Source: Nocardia transvalensis (GTDB lineage: Bacteria > Actinomycetota > Actinomycetes > Mycobacteriales > Mycobacteriaceae). From it: a DNA stretch of 64,000 nucleotides. The stretch covers positions 62,001-126,000 of the forward strand of contig NZ_JADLQQ010000012.1 of NCBI RefSeq assembly GCF_015477765.1, given 5' to 3'. Within the stretch, counting starts at the first letter, position 1. Every line of letters starts with the position of its first letter. Made by a program: the position numbers and the translations under genes. The notes under the pieces were generated by a model. The model did no database searches, was not told the DNA's origin, and saw only the letters and a program-made list of their open reading frames with translations. Positions 34,476-43,090 of the stretch are shown here, in pieces.

Positions 34476-35788
34476 GAGCGCACCTCCGTCGGATCGGGCG
34501 CGCCGATCGCGCGCAGGTCCCGCAAACGTGTCTCACCGGCCCACACGAACGCCGTCACCGTCGCGGCCAGCATGAGGCACAGCAGCAGCGCGACCGGCCT
34601 CGTCGACGGATACCGGTGCAGCAGGGCGACTCCCACGAGCGGTGTGACGGATCCGCCGACCACCGTGGCCAGCTGGTAGCCCAGGGAGGCGCCGGTGTAG
34701 CGGACCTCGCTGGGGAACAGTTCGGCGAAGAACGCCGCCTGGGCGCCGGTCAGCAGGCCGTGCAGGGTCAGCCCGACGACCACCACGACCAGGATCCGGC
34801 CGAACCGGCCGTCGTCGACCCAGGGCAGGGCGGCCAGGGCCCAGATCGCGATCAGCACGGCCAGCACGATACTCGAGGTCCGGCGTCCGTAGCGGTCGGC
34901 CACCGCGCCGCCCGCCAACATGGCCGCCGCCTGGCAGCCCGAGGCGATGGCGAGCGCGGCGAGCGCGGTGCCCTTCGGCACGTCCACGATCTTGGTCAGA
35001 TAGGCGAGCAGGAAGATGTTGAAGGTGTAGTAGGTCGCCTTCTCCCCGACGTCGGCCAATGCGGCGATGAGCACCTGTGTGCGGTGGCGCTCGAGCACCA
35101 CGCGCACGGGTGCGCGCACGGTGGCGGCGCGCTGCTGCGCCTCCAGGAAGATCGGTGATTCCGCCACCGAGTGGCGCAGCCAGAGCCCGCCGAGCACGAG
35201 CACGATCGACAGCAGAAACGGGATTCGCCAGCCCCAGTCCAGGAATTGGGCATTCGTGACGCCCCTGCCGAGCAGGGCCAGCACGCCGGTCGCTAGCAGA
35301 TTGCCCAGTGGCCCGCCGGTCTGCGGCCAGCTGCTCCAGAAACCGCGGTGCCGCTCCGACCCGTGTTCGGCCACCAGCAGCACCGCACCGCCCCATTCAC
35401 CGCCCAGCGCCAATCCCTGAGCCAGCCGCAGCACGACCAGCAGCAGGGGTGCGGCGACGCCGATGGTGGCGTATCCGGGAATCAGCCCGATCGCCACCGT
35501 CGCGGCGCCCATCAGGATCAGGCTCAGCGACAGCGTGCGGCGGCGTCCGATCCGGTCGCCGAGATGGCCGAACAGCACACCCCCCAGCGGCCGGGCGGCG
35601 AAACCCACCGCATAGGTGGCCAGGGCCAGCAATACACCGGTCAGCGGGTCGTGGGAGGGGAAGAACACCTTGTCGAACACGATCGCCGCGGCCAGGCCGT
35701 AGAGGAAGAAGTCGTAGAACTCGATCGTCGTCCCGATCATCCCGGCGGCGACGATGCGGGCGAAGGGCGTGGTGTTCCGTCGGGCCAT
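34472..35788 (-). CDS. MHS-family MFS transporter
   Basis: A 438-residue metabolite:H+ symporter with about 12 TM helices: MIGTTIEFYDFFLYGLAAAIVF, GHLGDRIGRRRTL, ALGGEWGGAVLLVAEH, GAVADRYGRRTS. It heads the minus-strand operon kinase-symporter-murR-murQ and overlaps the kinase gene by four bases. It could import a sugar acid such as the D-lactate released by MurQ, or another wall component; the substrate is not determined by sequence. The frame is open far upstream, opposite the Mce gene, but MARRNTTPFARI at 35788 is the family start. Confidence 0.85.
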   Translation of the reverse strand: MARRNTTPFARIVAAGMIGTTIEFYDFFLYGLAAAIVFDKVFFPSHDPLTGVLLALATYAVGFAARPLGGVLFGHLGDRIGRRRTLSLSLILMGAATVAIGLIPGYATIGVAAPLLLVVLRLAQGLALGGEWGGAVLLVAEHGSERHRGFWSSWPQTGGPLGNLLATGVLALLGRGVTNAQFLDWGWRIPFLLSIVLVLGGLWLRHSVAESPIFLEAQQRAATVRAPVRVVLERHRTQVLIAALADVGEKATYYTFNIFLLAYLTKIVDVPKGTALAALAIASGCQAAAMLAGGAVADRYGRRTSSIVLAVLIAIWALAALPWVDDGRFGRILVVVVVGLTLHGLLTGAQAAFFAELFPSEVRYTGASLGYQLATVVGGSVTPLVGVALLHRYPSTRPVALLLCLMLAATVTAFVWAGETRLRDLRAIGAPDPTEVRS

Positions 35789-35977
35789 CACCTGACTATG
35801 GCTGCCGGATTCGTCGGATGTGCGTGGATCTGCGCCCCTTATTTCGGGGGCCCGGCGTGGCGGTGACCGCGCCGTTGCGGGCTGCCAGTACAGTCCCTCC
35901 GGTAGCTGAATCATTGCCATTGATCGGGTTTCGCGGCGAAGTTCCTGGAGGCGTGGTTTGCTCGGTGGTCTCCCCTC

Positions 35978-37024
35978 ATGAGGGCCCTGCGGTGGCCGAT
36001 GCTGGGTTTCGGCGTCTTCGCGCTGGTGTCGCTGCTGGTCACGACCGTGCTGTGGAATACGTTGGCGCGCAGCGTCGCCGGTCCCACCCACAGCTACACG
36101 GCGACGTTCAGCGATGTGCTCGGGCTGCGCGTGGAAGACGATGTCCGCATGGCCGGGGTGCGGGTCGGCAAGGTGACCGGGATCGCGCTCGACCGCGATC
36201 GGCGCAGCGGTAGGCATGTCGCGAAGGTGACCTTCCGCGTACAGCGCGCCCAGACGCTCTACACCGATACGAAAGCCCTTGTGCGCTATCAGAATCTGAT
36301 CGGGCAGCGGTATGTGGCCCTGGCGCCGGGGACCGCCGCCGACGCCCGGCCGCTGCCCGCGGGCGGATCCATTCCCCTCGAGCGGACCGAGCCGTCGTTC
36401 GATCTCTCCGGTCTGCTGAACGGTTTTCAGCCACTGTTCTCCGTGCTGTCGCCCGAGCAGGTGAACCGCCTGTCGAACACCCTGGTCCAGGCGCTGCAGG
36501 GCGACGGGATCTCGTTGTCGGCGTTCATCGTGCAGGCGGCGGAGCTCGCGACGGATTTTCATCGCCGCGATGCCATCCTCGCCGACGTGATCACCAATCT
36601 CGGTTCGATCATGCACGGCCTGGCCGTGCGCGGCGGCGAGTTGGAGACCCTGGTGGCCCAGACCCGTTCCCTGATCGATGGGTTGTATCGGCAGGGGCAG
36701 TCGCTGCTGAGGTCCACCGAGCAGATCGCCGCGGACGCCGACGGTCTGGTGGGGCTGGTCGACCGGGTACAGCCGACGCTGGCGAGGGCGCAGACCTCGG
36801 TGCACGACGCGCTCACCCTGCTGCTGGCCAACGGCGCGAAATTCGAGCAGGCCGCCGTCGACGTGCCTGCCATGCTGGCCGACCTGGGTCGCGCCACTCA
36901 GGAAGGGGCCTACGTCAATGCCTACCCCTGCAGTGTGGATGTATCCCTCTACGGCATCCTGCTCCCGCGTGGCCTACTCACCCGAATCGGCGGCAACTCC
37001 CATTCGGCCGTCTGCCGCGGCTGA
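35978..37024 (+). CDS. Solitary Mce-family protein, MceB-like
   Basis: A 348-residue protein with one N-terminal TM (residues 9-30) and an extracytoplasmic MlaD/Mce domain (YTATFSDVLGLRVEDDVRMAGVRVGKVTGIAL, ALVRYQNLIGQRYVALAPG), then the long helical MCE_Vir part. The order matches MceB. Mce proteins normally come in operons of two yrbE and six mce genes forming a lipid importer; here none of the others is present. The 3' 51 bp overlap the convergent TetR gene. Either it works with an Mce complex from elsewhere or it is a relic. Confidence 0.85.
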   Translation: MRALRWPMLGFGVFALVSLLVTTVLWNTLARSVAGPTHSYTATFSDVLGLRVEDDVRMAGVRVGKVTGIALDRDRRSGRHVAKVTFRVQRAQTLYTDTKALVRYQNLIGQRYVALAPGTAADARPLPAGGSIPLERTEPSFDLSGLLNGFQPLFSVLSPEQVNRLSNTLVQALQGDGISLSAFIVQAAELATDFHRRDAILADVITNLGSIMHGLAVRGGELETLVAQTRSLIDGLYRQGQSLLRSTEQIAADADGLVGLVDRVQPTLARAQTSVHDALTLLLANGAKFEQAAVDVPAMLADLGRATQEGAYVNAYPCSVDVSLYGILLPRGLLTRIGGNSHSAVCRG

Positions 37025-37663
37025 GCCCGCAATCCCTTCCGCCGCGGCCAAGGCCCCCAGGAACAATTCGACGTTGTCACGGACGAATTCGTCGCGTGAG
37101 TAGGCCGACGGTTCGTGGATCCAGGCGGTGACCGTCTCGCCGAATCCGGCCACCAGGAAGCGGGAGGTCAACTCGACCACTCGGTCGTCGGCCTTGTCGC
37201 CCAACTGGTTTCGTAACACACCGGCGAACGCGCCGACGTAGTCCTCCGAGCGGGCCAGCCGGCGTCCGGCCACGCCGGGGTGGGCATAGGCCTTGGTGGA
37301 CAGGAACTTTCCCTTGGCGGGATCGGCCAGGAAGAAGTCCACGATCGCCTCGACGACGGCGGTCATGCAGGCGCGACGATCGGCTCCGGCCCGTTGGACC
37401 GCCCGGCCCAGGGCTCGCGCCAGCTCCGCCGACACCATGTCGAATGCCGCACCGGTCAGATCGTTCAGATCGGCGAAGCTCTCGTAGACGAAGCGGGTCG
37501 ACAGCCCGGCCCGCGCGGCCACCCGCCGCACGGTCAGCCGGTTCGCACCCTCGCCCTCGAGCACCGCGATCACCGCCTCGAGCAGTTGCTCGCGGCGGCT
37601 CTGCTCCCGCTGAGCCGCGGGTACACCGCCATAACGCCGTCCGGTTCGCGCAGCCTCACCCAT
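36974..37663 (-). CDS. TetR-family transcriptional regulator
   Basis: A 229-residue regulator with TetR helix-turn-helix (LTVRRVAARAGLSTRFVYESFADLNDLTGAAF). It is divergent from the MpaB-type oxygenase gene, and two GAAACA-type operator sites lie between them, so it likely represses the oxygenase-thioesterase-GMC-ALDH run. The start at 37663 (MGEAARTGRR) is preferred; the frame is open upstream but without a suitable site. Its last 51 bp overlap, tail to tail, the coding end of the Mce gene. Confidence 0.87.
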   Translation of the reverse strand: MGEAARTGRRYGGVPAAQREQSRREQLLEAVIAVLEGEGANRLTVRRVAARAGLSTRFVYESFADLNDLTGAAFDMVSAELARALGRAVQRAGADRRACMTAVVEAIVDFFLADPAKGKFLSTKAYAHPGVAGRRLARSEDYVGAFAGVLRNQLGDKADDRVVELTSRFLVAGFGETVTAWIHEPSAYSRDEFVRDNVELFLGALAAAEGIAGSAAADGRMGVAADSGE

Positions 37664-37695
37664 GATCGTGTGTCGCCCGTCACCTCTCGCACATG

Positions 37696-37742
37696 TTGAC
37701 ACGTTTGTTTCCCAAATCCTACCTTCGAGAAACAAATGTTTC
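37696..37742 (+). promoter_or_regulatory. Promoter and two TetR operators before the MpaB-like gene
   Basis: TTGACA (37696-37701) and TACCTT (37720-37725) are 18 bp apart. GAAACAAATGTTTC (37729-37742) is a perfect 6-bp-arm dyad at the expected start point; a weaker copy GACACGTTTGTTTC (37698-37711) covers the -35 region. The two also mirror each other as ACGTTTGTTTC and GAAACAAATGT. This suggests repression by the divergent TetR. Confidence 0.65.
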
Positions 37743-37760
37743 CTCAATGCGGAGGGCGAG

Positions 37761-38612
37761 ATGACCCTGCCTGGATTGGCTCCCGATGCCCCGGCGGCCC
37801 GGTACGCCGCCGACTGGCGGCTGATGCTGTTCGCGCCGGCCGCGCTGCTGCTGCAGGTGGCCCATCCCGTGATCGGGTCGGGCGTGGCGGAGCATTCCAT
37901 CTATCGGGTGGATCCGGTCCGCCGGTTCGACCGGTCCTATTGGCCCACATTGGCTTTGGCGTTCTACGGTGACGACACCGCCGCCTACGGACGCGACATC
38001 CGCGCGCTGCACAAGCCGATCGGCGGGGTCGACCATGCCGGGCGCCGGTATCACGCCTGGGATCCGGAGGCGTATTTCTGGGTGCTGGCCACCGGGTACT
38101 GGGCGTCGACGCTGATCGCCGATCGCATCGAGGACGGCTTGGCCCCTGCCGAGCGGCGAGAGCTGTACGCCGGATGGCGGCAGATGAGTCTGCTGGCGGG
38201 CCTGCGCGACCGGGACGCCCCCGCGGATCTGGCGGGCTTCGAGGAGTACTTCGAGCGTGTGCTCACCACCCGCCTGGAACATCATCCGTCCGTCGACGAC
38301 GTCTACGAGGTGATGCGACGGCCACCGGCCCCTGCGCGGGTGCCCGGCCTGGTGTGGAAGCCGATCATGTGGGGGATCGTCGGGCCGTTCGCGGCGTGGG
38401 TGAACACCGGTGTCCTGCCGCCGCAGGTCCGGGAGTTGCTCGGCCGCACGTGGACTCGGCGCGACGAGCGGTTGCTGCGACTGTTCTTCCGGGTGGTGCG
38501 CGTGATCGATCGGGTGTTGCCACGGCGACTGCGCATGATCACCCGCACGGTCGCGCTGTGGCGGCGGGACCGGATCATGGCACAGGTCCGAACGTCGGCC
38601 GAGGCGGCCTGA
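37761..38612 (+). CDS. Oxygenase MpaB/latex-clearing-like protein (DUF2236)
   Basis: A 283-residue protein of the DUF2236 family, which includes haem oxygenases such as MpaB (side-chain cleavage of a farnesylated meroterpenoid) and Lcp (rubber cleavage). Characteristic parts are DWRLMLFAPAALLLQVAHPVIGSGVAEHS with the haem-binding histidine, KPIGGVDHAGRRYHAWDPEAYFWVLATGYWAS, and ADLAGFEEYFERVL. GGAGG lies five bases before the ATG. It is first in a run with thioesterase, GMC oxidoreductase and aldehyde dehydrogenase genes, suggesting oxidative breakdown of an isoprenoid or long-chain compound. Confidence 0.82.
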   Translation: MTLPGLAPDAPAARYAADWRLMLFAPAALLLQVAHPVIGSGVAEHSIYRVDPVRRFDRSYWPTLALAFYGDDTAAYGRDIRALHKPIGGVDHAGRRYHAWDPEAYFWVLATGYWASTLIADRIEDGLAPAERRELYAGWRQMSLLAGLRDRDAPADLAGFEEYFERVLTTRLEHHPSVDDVYEVMRRPPAPARVPGLVWKPIMWGIVGPFAAWVNTGVLPPQVRELLGRTWTRRDERLLRLFFRVVRVIDRVLPRRLRMITRTVALWRRDRIMAQVRTSAEAA

Positions 38613-38616
38613 GATC

Positions 38617-39120
38617 GTGGGCGGCACCGGAGAAACCACGACCGCAATGACGTCCGGTAACCCTGCGCCCGATCGGCTGCCGTCGCATCAGGCCAACTGT
38701 TTCGGATGTGGTTCGGGAAACGAGTGCGGCCTGGGAATCCGGTTCGACCGCGCGGAGGACGGCATCCGCGGCACTCTGGTGCTGGACAAGCGGCACGAGG
38801 GAGCGCCGGGGCTGGCGCACGGCGGCATCGTCGCCACCGTACTGGACGAGGCGGCCGGAATGGCACTGATGCCCCTGCGCCTGCCCGCGGTCACCGCACA
38901 GCTGAATGTGACCTTCTGCGCACCGATTCCGCTCGGGAAGCCGCTGCTCGTGACGGCCCGGCTGGACCATCGCGAGGGCCGCAAACTGCATATCGCGGCG
39001 CACATCGAACTGGACGGCCGCACCGCCGCGCAGGCACAGGCCCTGTATATCGAGGTCGCCCCGGACCACTTCCATGCGCACGGCGCCGAACCGGGAGACC
39101 TTCCCGGACTGGGAATCTGA
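38617..39120 (+). CDS. Hotdog-fold thioesterase (PaaI-like)
   Basis: A 167-residue acyl-CoA thioesterase-like protein. It begins with a cysteine-containing opening (NCFGCGSGNECGLGIRF) common to a branch of actinobacterial hotdog proteins, followed by GLAHGGIVATVLDEAAGMAL (HGG...D/E active region) and LNVTFCAPIPLGKPLLVTARL. The GTG at 38617 is four bases after the oxygenase stop; an ATG ten codons later is an alternative start. Tight spacing suggests a joint role with the oxygenase. Confidence 0.82.
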   Translation: MGGTGETTTAMTSGNPAPDRLPSHQANCFGCGSGNECGLGIRFDRAEDGIRGTLVLDKRHEGAPGLAHGGIVATVLDEAAGMALMPLRLPAVTAQLNVTFCAPIPLGKPLLVTARLDHREGRKLHIAAHIELDGRTAAQAQALYIEVAPDHFHAHGAEPGDLPGLGI

Positions 39121-39198
39121 CCAATCGAACTGCCGTCCCGGGCGATCGCGTGACAATGGGTGGGTCACCCCATGCGCCGGTCTGCAGTGGAGGTCGTG

Positions 39199-40830
39199 AT
39201 GATCGACCGGGAATCGTTCGACTACATCATCGTCGGGGCGGGCAGTGCAGGCTGTGTGCTCGCCGATCGGCTCAGTGCGGATCCGTCGGTTGCCGTGCTG
39301 CTGTTGGAGGCGGGGCCGGTCGATGACGCCGATGAGATTCGTATTCCGGCTGCGTGGGGGAAATTGCTGCGTACGCAATGGGATTGGCGTTACGAGACGG
39401 TTCCGCAACGGCAGTTGGGCGGGCAGCGCGCCTATTGGCCACGGATGAAGGCGCTGGGCGGCTGCTCGGCGATGAACGCGATGATCTACATTCGCGGCAA
39501 TCGCGCCGACTACGACGGCTGGCGGCGCGATTTCGGGGCGGTCGGCTGGAGCTATGAGGATGTGCTGCCGTACTTCGTGAAGTCGGAGACCAACACCGGT
39601 CTGCGCTCGCCCTATCACGGCACCGACGGCCCGCTGCACGTGGAGAATCCGCGCTTCGTCCACGAACTCACCGACGCGTGGATCGAGGCCGCCGTGGCCG
39701 CGGGCCTGCCCCGCACCGACGACTTCAACGGCCGCGATCAGGAGGGTGTCGGCCGCTATCAGGTGACCCATCGCCGCGGCCGCCGCTGGTCGACAGCCGA
39801 TGCCTATCTGCGCCCGGCGATGTCGCGCCCGAATCTGACCGTGCGCACCTGCGCCCACGTCACCCGCGTGCGGCTCGAGGGTCTGCGCGCGATCGGCGTC
39901 GACTATGTGTGCGGCGCCGCGGAACATACCGTGTTCGCCGAGGCCGAGGTGCTGCTGTCGGGTGGCACGGTCAATTCGCCGCAGCTGCTGATGCTCTCGG
40001 GCATCGGCCCGGCCGGGCATCTGCGCGAGATCGGCGTCGACGTGGTGGCGGATCTGCCGGGAGTGGGGGAGAACCTGCACGACCATCCCGCGACGCCGAT
40101 GCTATGGCGCACCCGCGACTCCTCGGATCTGGCCCAGTTCGAGACGCCGCCGCGGTTGGCGCAGTGGCAGGCATTCGGCCGTGGGCCGCTGGCCTCGAAT
40201 ATCGGCGAGGGTGGCGGCTTCATCCGCACCCGGGCCGAGGCGCCGGCGCCGGACATGCAGTTCCACGTCGCGCCGACGGCCTTCTACGACAACGGGTTCC
40301 ACGAGGCCATCGCCCCGATGTTCACCGCTGGTCCGACGCTGGTCGAGGTGCACAGCCGGGGGCGGTTGCGGTTGCGGTCGGCCGATCCGCTGTGGAAGCC
40401 GGAGATCGATCCGGCGTATCTGTCCGATCCCCGCGACCTGGAGACCTTACTGGCCGGAATGCGCCGGTTGATCGATATCACCCATCGACCGCCGCTGTCG
40501 AAATACCTGGAGAGGTCCTATCTTCCGGAGTCCGTCGACGCCCTCGGCGAGGATGGTCTGCGCGCCCACATCGCGCGCTGGACCCAGACCCTGTTCCATC
40601 CCGTGGGCACCTGTGCGATGGGCACCGACGAGCGGGCGGTGGTGGATCCGGAGCTGCGGGTCCGCGGTATCGACGGCCTGCGCGTAGTGGATGCGTCGAT
40701 CATGCCCCGCATCGTGCGCGGCAACACCAATGCGCCCACCGTCATGATCGGCGAGAAGGCCGCCGACCTCATTCGTGGCCGCCGCGCCGCGGCCGCGGCC
40801 GTTCCCGTTGCGAAGGAGAGCAGCCGATGA
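39199..40830 (+). CDS. GMC-family FAD oxidoreductase (choline/alcohol dehydrogenase-like)
   Basis: Flavoenzyme of 543 residues that oxidises alcohols to aldehydes. It has the FAD fold YIIVGAGSAGCVLADRLS, the GMC signature 1 around WPRMKALGGCSAMNAMIYIRGN, signature 2 GGTVNSPQLLMLSGIGP, the catalytic His in HPVGTCAMG and the end NTNAPTVMIGEKAADLI. The start at 39199 (MIDRESF) has GGAGG at five bases; upstream in-frame starts lack it. Its stop overlaps the ATG of the aldehyde dehydrogenase gene, so alcohol to aldehyde to acid is the probable sequence. Confidence 0.93.
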   Translation: MIDRESFDYIIVGAGSAGCVLADRLSADPSVAVLLLEAGPVDDADEIRIPAAWGKLLRTQWDWRYETVPQRQLGGQRAYWPRMKALGGCSAMNAMIYIRGNRADYDGWRRDFGAVGWSYEDVLPYFVKSETNTGLRSPYHGTDGPLHVENPRFVHELTDAWIEAAVAAGLPRTDDFNGRDQEGVGRYQVTHRRGRRWSTADAYLRPAMSRPNLTVRTCAHVTRVRLEGLRAIGVDYVCGAAEHTVFAEAEVLLSGGTVNSPQLLMLSGIGPAGHLREIGVDVVADLPGVGENLHDHPATPMLWRTRDSSDLAQFETPPRLAQWQAFGRGPLASNIGEGGGFIRTRAEAPAPDMQFHVAPTAFYDNGFHEAIAPMFTAGPTLVEVHSRGRLRLRSADPLWKPEIDPAYLSDPRDLETLLAGMRRLIDITHRPPLSKYLERSYLPESVDALGEDGLRAHIARWTQTLFHPVGTCAMGTDERAVVDPELRVRGIDGLRVVDASIMPRIVRGNTNAPTVMIGEKAADLIRGRRAAAAAVPVAKESSR

Positions 40831-42335
40831 CCGCAACCAGTCATGTGCAGAGCACCACCTCACGCCCCACCTTCGAGGTGCGCAATCCGGGCACCGGCGA
40901 TCTGGTCGGCACCTATCCGATCCACGACGAGAGCGATGCGGCCGCGGCCGTCGAGCGGGCACGGACCGCCTTCGACTGGTGGTCCGGACTCGGCTACGCC
41001 GAACGCGGGGAACGGCTGGCCCGATTCGCGGGAGTGCTCGCCCGGCGGATGGCGCAACTCGGGGCGATCATTCACGACGAGACCGGGAAACCGTATTCCG
41101 ACGCCGTTCTGGAACCGGCGCTGGTGCTCGACCATCTGAAGTGGGCGGGCCGCAACGCGCGAAAGGTGTTGGGCCGCAAGCGTGCCCGGGTGGGGCTGCT
41201 CACCGTCAACCACGCCGCGTCGGTGGAGTACAAGCCGCTCGGGGTGATCGGCGTGATCGGTCCGTGGAACTATCCGGTGTTCACACCGCTCGGGTCCATC
41301 GTCTACGCGCTGGCCGCCGGAAATGCCGTGGTGTTCAAGCCGAGTGAATACAGCCCGGGCGTCGGTGCCTGGCTGGTCGAGATGTTCGGGGAGGTGGTGC
41401 CGGAACAGCCTGTGCTGCAACTGCTCACCGGGGATGCCTCGACGGGCGAGGCGCTGTGCCGGGCCGGGGCGGACAAGATCGCCTTCACCGGATCCACCGA
41501 GACGGCGAAGAAGGTCATGGCCGTCTGTGCGGAATCGCTGACGCCCATGGTGGCCGAATGCGGGGGTAAGGACGTGCTGATCGTCGATGCCGACGCGGAC
41601 CTGGATACCGCCGTCGATGCGGCGCTGTGGGCGGGGATGGCCAACGCCGGTCAATCCTGTATCGCCACCGAACGCGTGTATGTGCACCGGGCGGTCTACG
41701 ACACGTTCGTCGACAAGGCGGTGGCCCGGGCGCGAGAGCTGCGTGCCGGTATCGATACCGAGGCCAAGATCGGCCCGATCACCATGCCGAAACAGGTCGC
41801 GGTGATCCGACGGCACCTCGAGGATGCGATCGTGCGCGGCGGCCGCGTGCTCACCGGCGGTGTGGGTGAGATCGCCGGGCAGGTGGTGCAGCCGACCGTG
41901 CTGGTCGATGTGCCCGAGGACGCGCTCGCGGTCACCGAGGAAACCTTCGGCCCCACGCTGACCGTGGCCGCCGTGGCGGATATGGACGAGGCGGTCGAGC
42001 GTGCCAACGCCAGCCGGTACGGTCTGTCCGCGGCGGTGTACGCCAAGGCCCGCGGCCGGGACCTCGCCGACCGGCTGCGCACCGGAATGGTCAGTGTGAA
42101 CGCGGTATTCAACTTCCCGCAGATCCCGTCGCTGCCGTTCGGCGGCGTCGGCGCGTCCGGTTTCGGCCGCATTCACGGGCCGGACGGCCTGCGCGAATTC
42201 ACCTACGCCCACGCCGTGGCCCGGCAGCGCTTCGCCCCGCTCATGGCCCTGACCACCTTCGATCGCACCGAGAGGACCGACCGGCTGGTGGCCAAGACAA
42301 CGACGATGCTGCACGGGAAAAGGTATGTGGGCTGA
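40827..42335 (+). CDS. NAD(P)-dependent aldehyde dehydrogenase
   Basis: A 502-residue ALDH-family enzyme. It has GVIGPWNYPVFTPLGSIVYALAAGNAVVFKPSE, IAFTGSTETAKKV, the general-base Glu in AECGGKD and the catalytic Cys278 in GQSCIA; the end LPFGGVGASGFGRIHGPDGLREFT is complete. The N-terminus and the long C-terminal end resemble succinate-semialdehyde/fatty-aldehyde types. ATGA overlap with the GMC gene and AAGGAG eight bases upstream show coupled expression. It likely oxidises the aldehyde made by the GMC enzyme or by the MpaB-like cleavage. Confidence 0.93.
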   Translation: MTATSHVQSTTSRPTFEVRNPGTGDLVGTYPIHDESDAAAAVERARTAFDWWSGLGYAERGERLARFAGVLARRMAQLGAIIHDETGKPYSDAVLEPALVLDHLKWAGRNARKVLGRKRARVGLLTVNHAASVEYKPLGVIGVIGPWNYPVFTPLGSIVYALAAGNAVVFKPSEYSPGVGAWLVEMFGEVVPEQPVLQLLTGDASTGEALCRAGADKIAFTGSTETAKKVMAVCAESLTPMVAECGGKDVLIVDADADLDTAVDAALWAGMANAGQSCIATERVYVHRAVYDTFVDKAVARARELRAGIDTEAKIGPITMPKQVAVIRRHLEDAIVRGGRVLTGGVGEIAGQVVQPTVLVDVPEDALAVTEETFGPTLTVAAVADMDEAVERANASRYGLSAAVYAKARGRDLADRLRTGMVSVNAVFNFPQIPSLPFGGVGASGFGRIHGPDGLREFTYAHAVARQRFAPLMALTTFDRTERTDRLVAKTTTMLHGKRYVG

Positions 42336-42341
42336 GGGAAT

Positions 42342-42872
42342 TCACACCGTCTGCTCGAGAAAGCTCAGTGCGTCGGCACCGTTGTCGGCGAAGTAGATCA
42401 GCTCGGTCAGCGAACGCGGGAGGAAGCCCTCCGCGTCCATCCGCTCGAGCTGCTGGCGCAGGCCGTCGTAGAAGCCCGCGGTGTTGAGCAGCACGATCGG
42501 CTTGCCGTGCAGGCCATGCTTTTTCAGCTCGATGATGTCGGTGGCCTCGTCCAGGGTGCCGGTGCCGCCGACCATGATCACCACCGCGTCGGCGCGGGCC
42601 AGCAGTTGCGCCTTCCGCTCGGCCAGGTCGGCGGTGATGATCATCTCGTCGGCATTGTCGCGGGCCTTGTCTCGCAGAAATTCCACCGACACACCGACCA
42701 GCCGCCCACCGGATTCCTGTACGCCGTCGGCGACCAGTTTCATCAGGCCCACATTGGACCCGCCCCACACCAGGGTGTGCCCGCCCTTGCCGATCATCTC
42801 GGCGAACTCACGGGCGGGAACGGTATAGCGCTCGTCGAGTTCGGCCGCGGAGAGGAAGACGCAGATGTTCAC
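42342..42872 (-). CDS. LOG-family protein (TIGR00730-like nucleotide phosphoribohydrolase)
   Basis: A 176-residue Rossmann-fold protein related to cytokinin-activating LOG enzymes, which cut ribose-5-phosphate from N6-modified AMP. GGSNVGLMKLVADGV and VGGTGTLDEATDII correspond to the two nucleotide motifs; the usual PGGxGTxxE has Val in place of Pro. The overall order is kept (FVLSAAELDERYTVPA at the start, TAGFYDGLRQQLERM). Convergent to the aldehyde dehydrogenase gene with a six-base gap. Confidence 0.78.
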   Translation of the reverse strand: MNICVFLSAAELDERYTVPAREFAEMIGKGGHTLVWGGSNVGLMKLVADGVQESGGRLVGVSVEFLRDKARDNADEMIITADLAERKAQLLARADAVVIMVGGTGTLDEATDIIELKKHGLHGKPIVLLNTAGFYDGLRQQLERMDAEGFLPRSLTELIYFADNGADALSFLEQTV

Positions 42873-42930
42873 CCAGTCAGCCTAGGGGGCAAGGCAACCG
42901 GTTTTCAGGTGCGGGCGCGGACGGCCGCGA

Positions 42931-43090
42931 TCACGGTCTCGCCTCGGAGAGCAGACGCAGGTATCCCATGCTTTGGTTGGGTGAATCGGGGCGCTGTAGG
43001 CGCCAGATGCGGGCCGGTGGCGGATTCCGGTTGACGGTGACGCAGTCGGTGCCGTAGCGGGCCCAGTATTCGGCCAACGTTTCCTCGACG
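42931..43090 (-). pseudogene. C-terminal remnant of an unidentified gene
   Basis: The minus-strand frame reads VEETLAEYWARYGTDCVTVN, then RNPPPARIWRLQRPDSPNQS and ends MGYLRLLSEARP at a TGA at 42931. It is coding-like for about 52 residues, then upstream it runs into sequence that belongs to the plus-strand response-regulator remnant. It therefore looks like the tail of a gene whose 5' part was lost at a junction near 43090. I do not recognise the family. Confidence 0.5.

Noticed and set aside
35789..36805. N-terminal extension of the MHS transporter frame by 339 codons
   Set aside because: This part lies opposite the Mce gene and is hydrophilic and unlike the family; the MHS family N-terminus begins at 35788.
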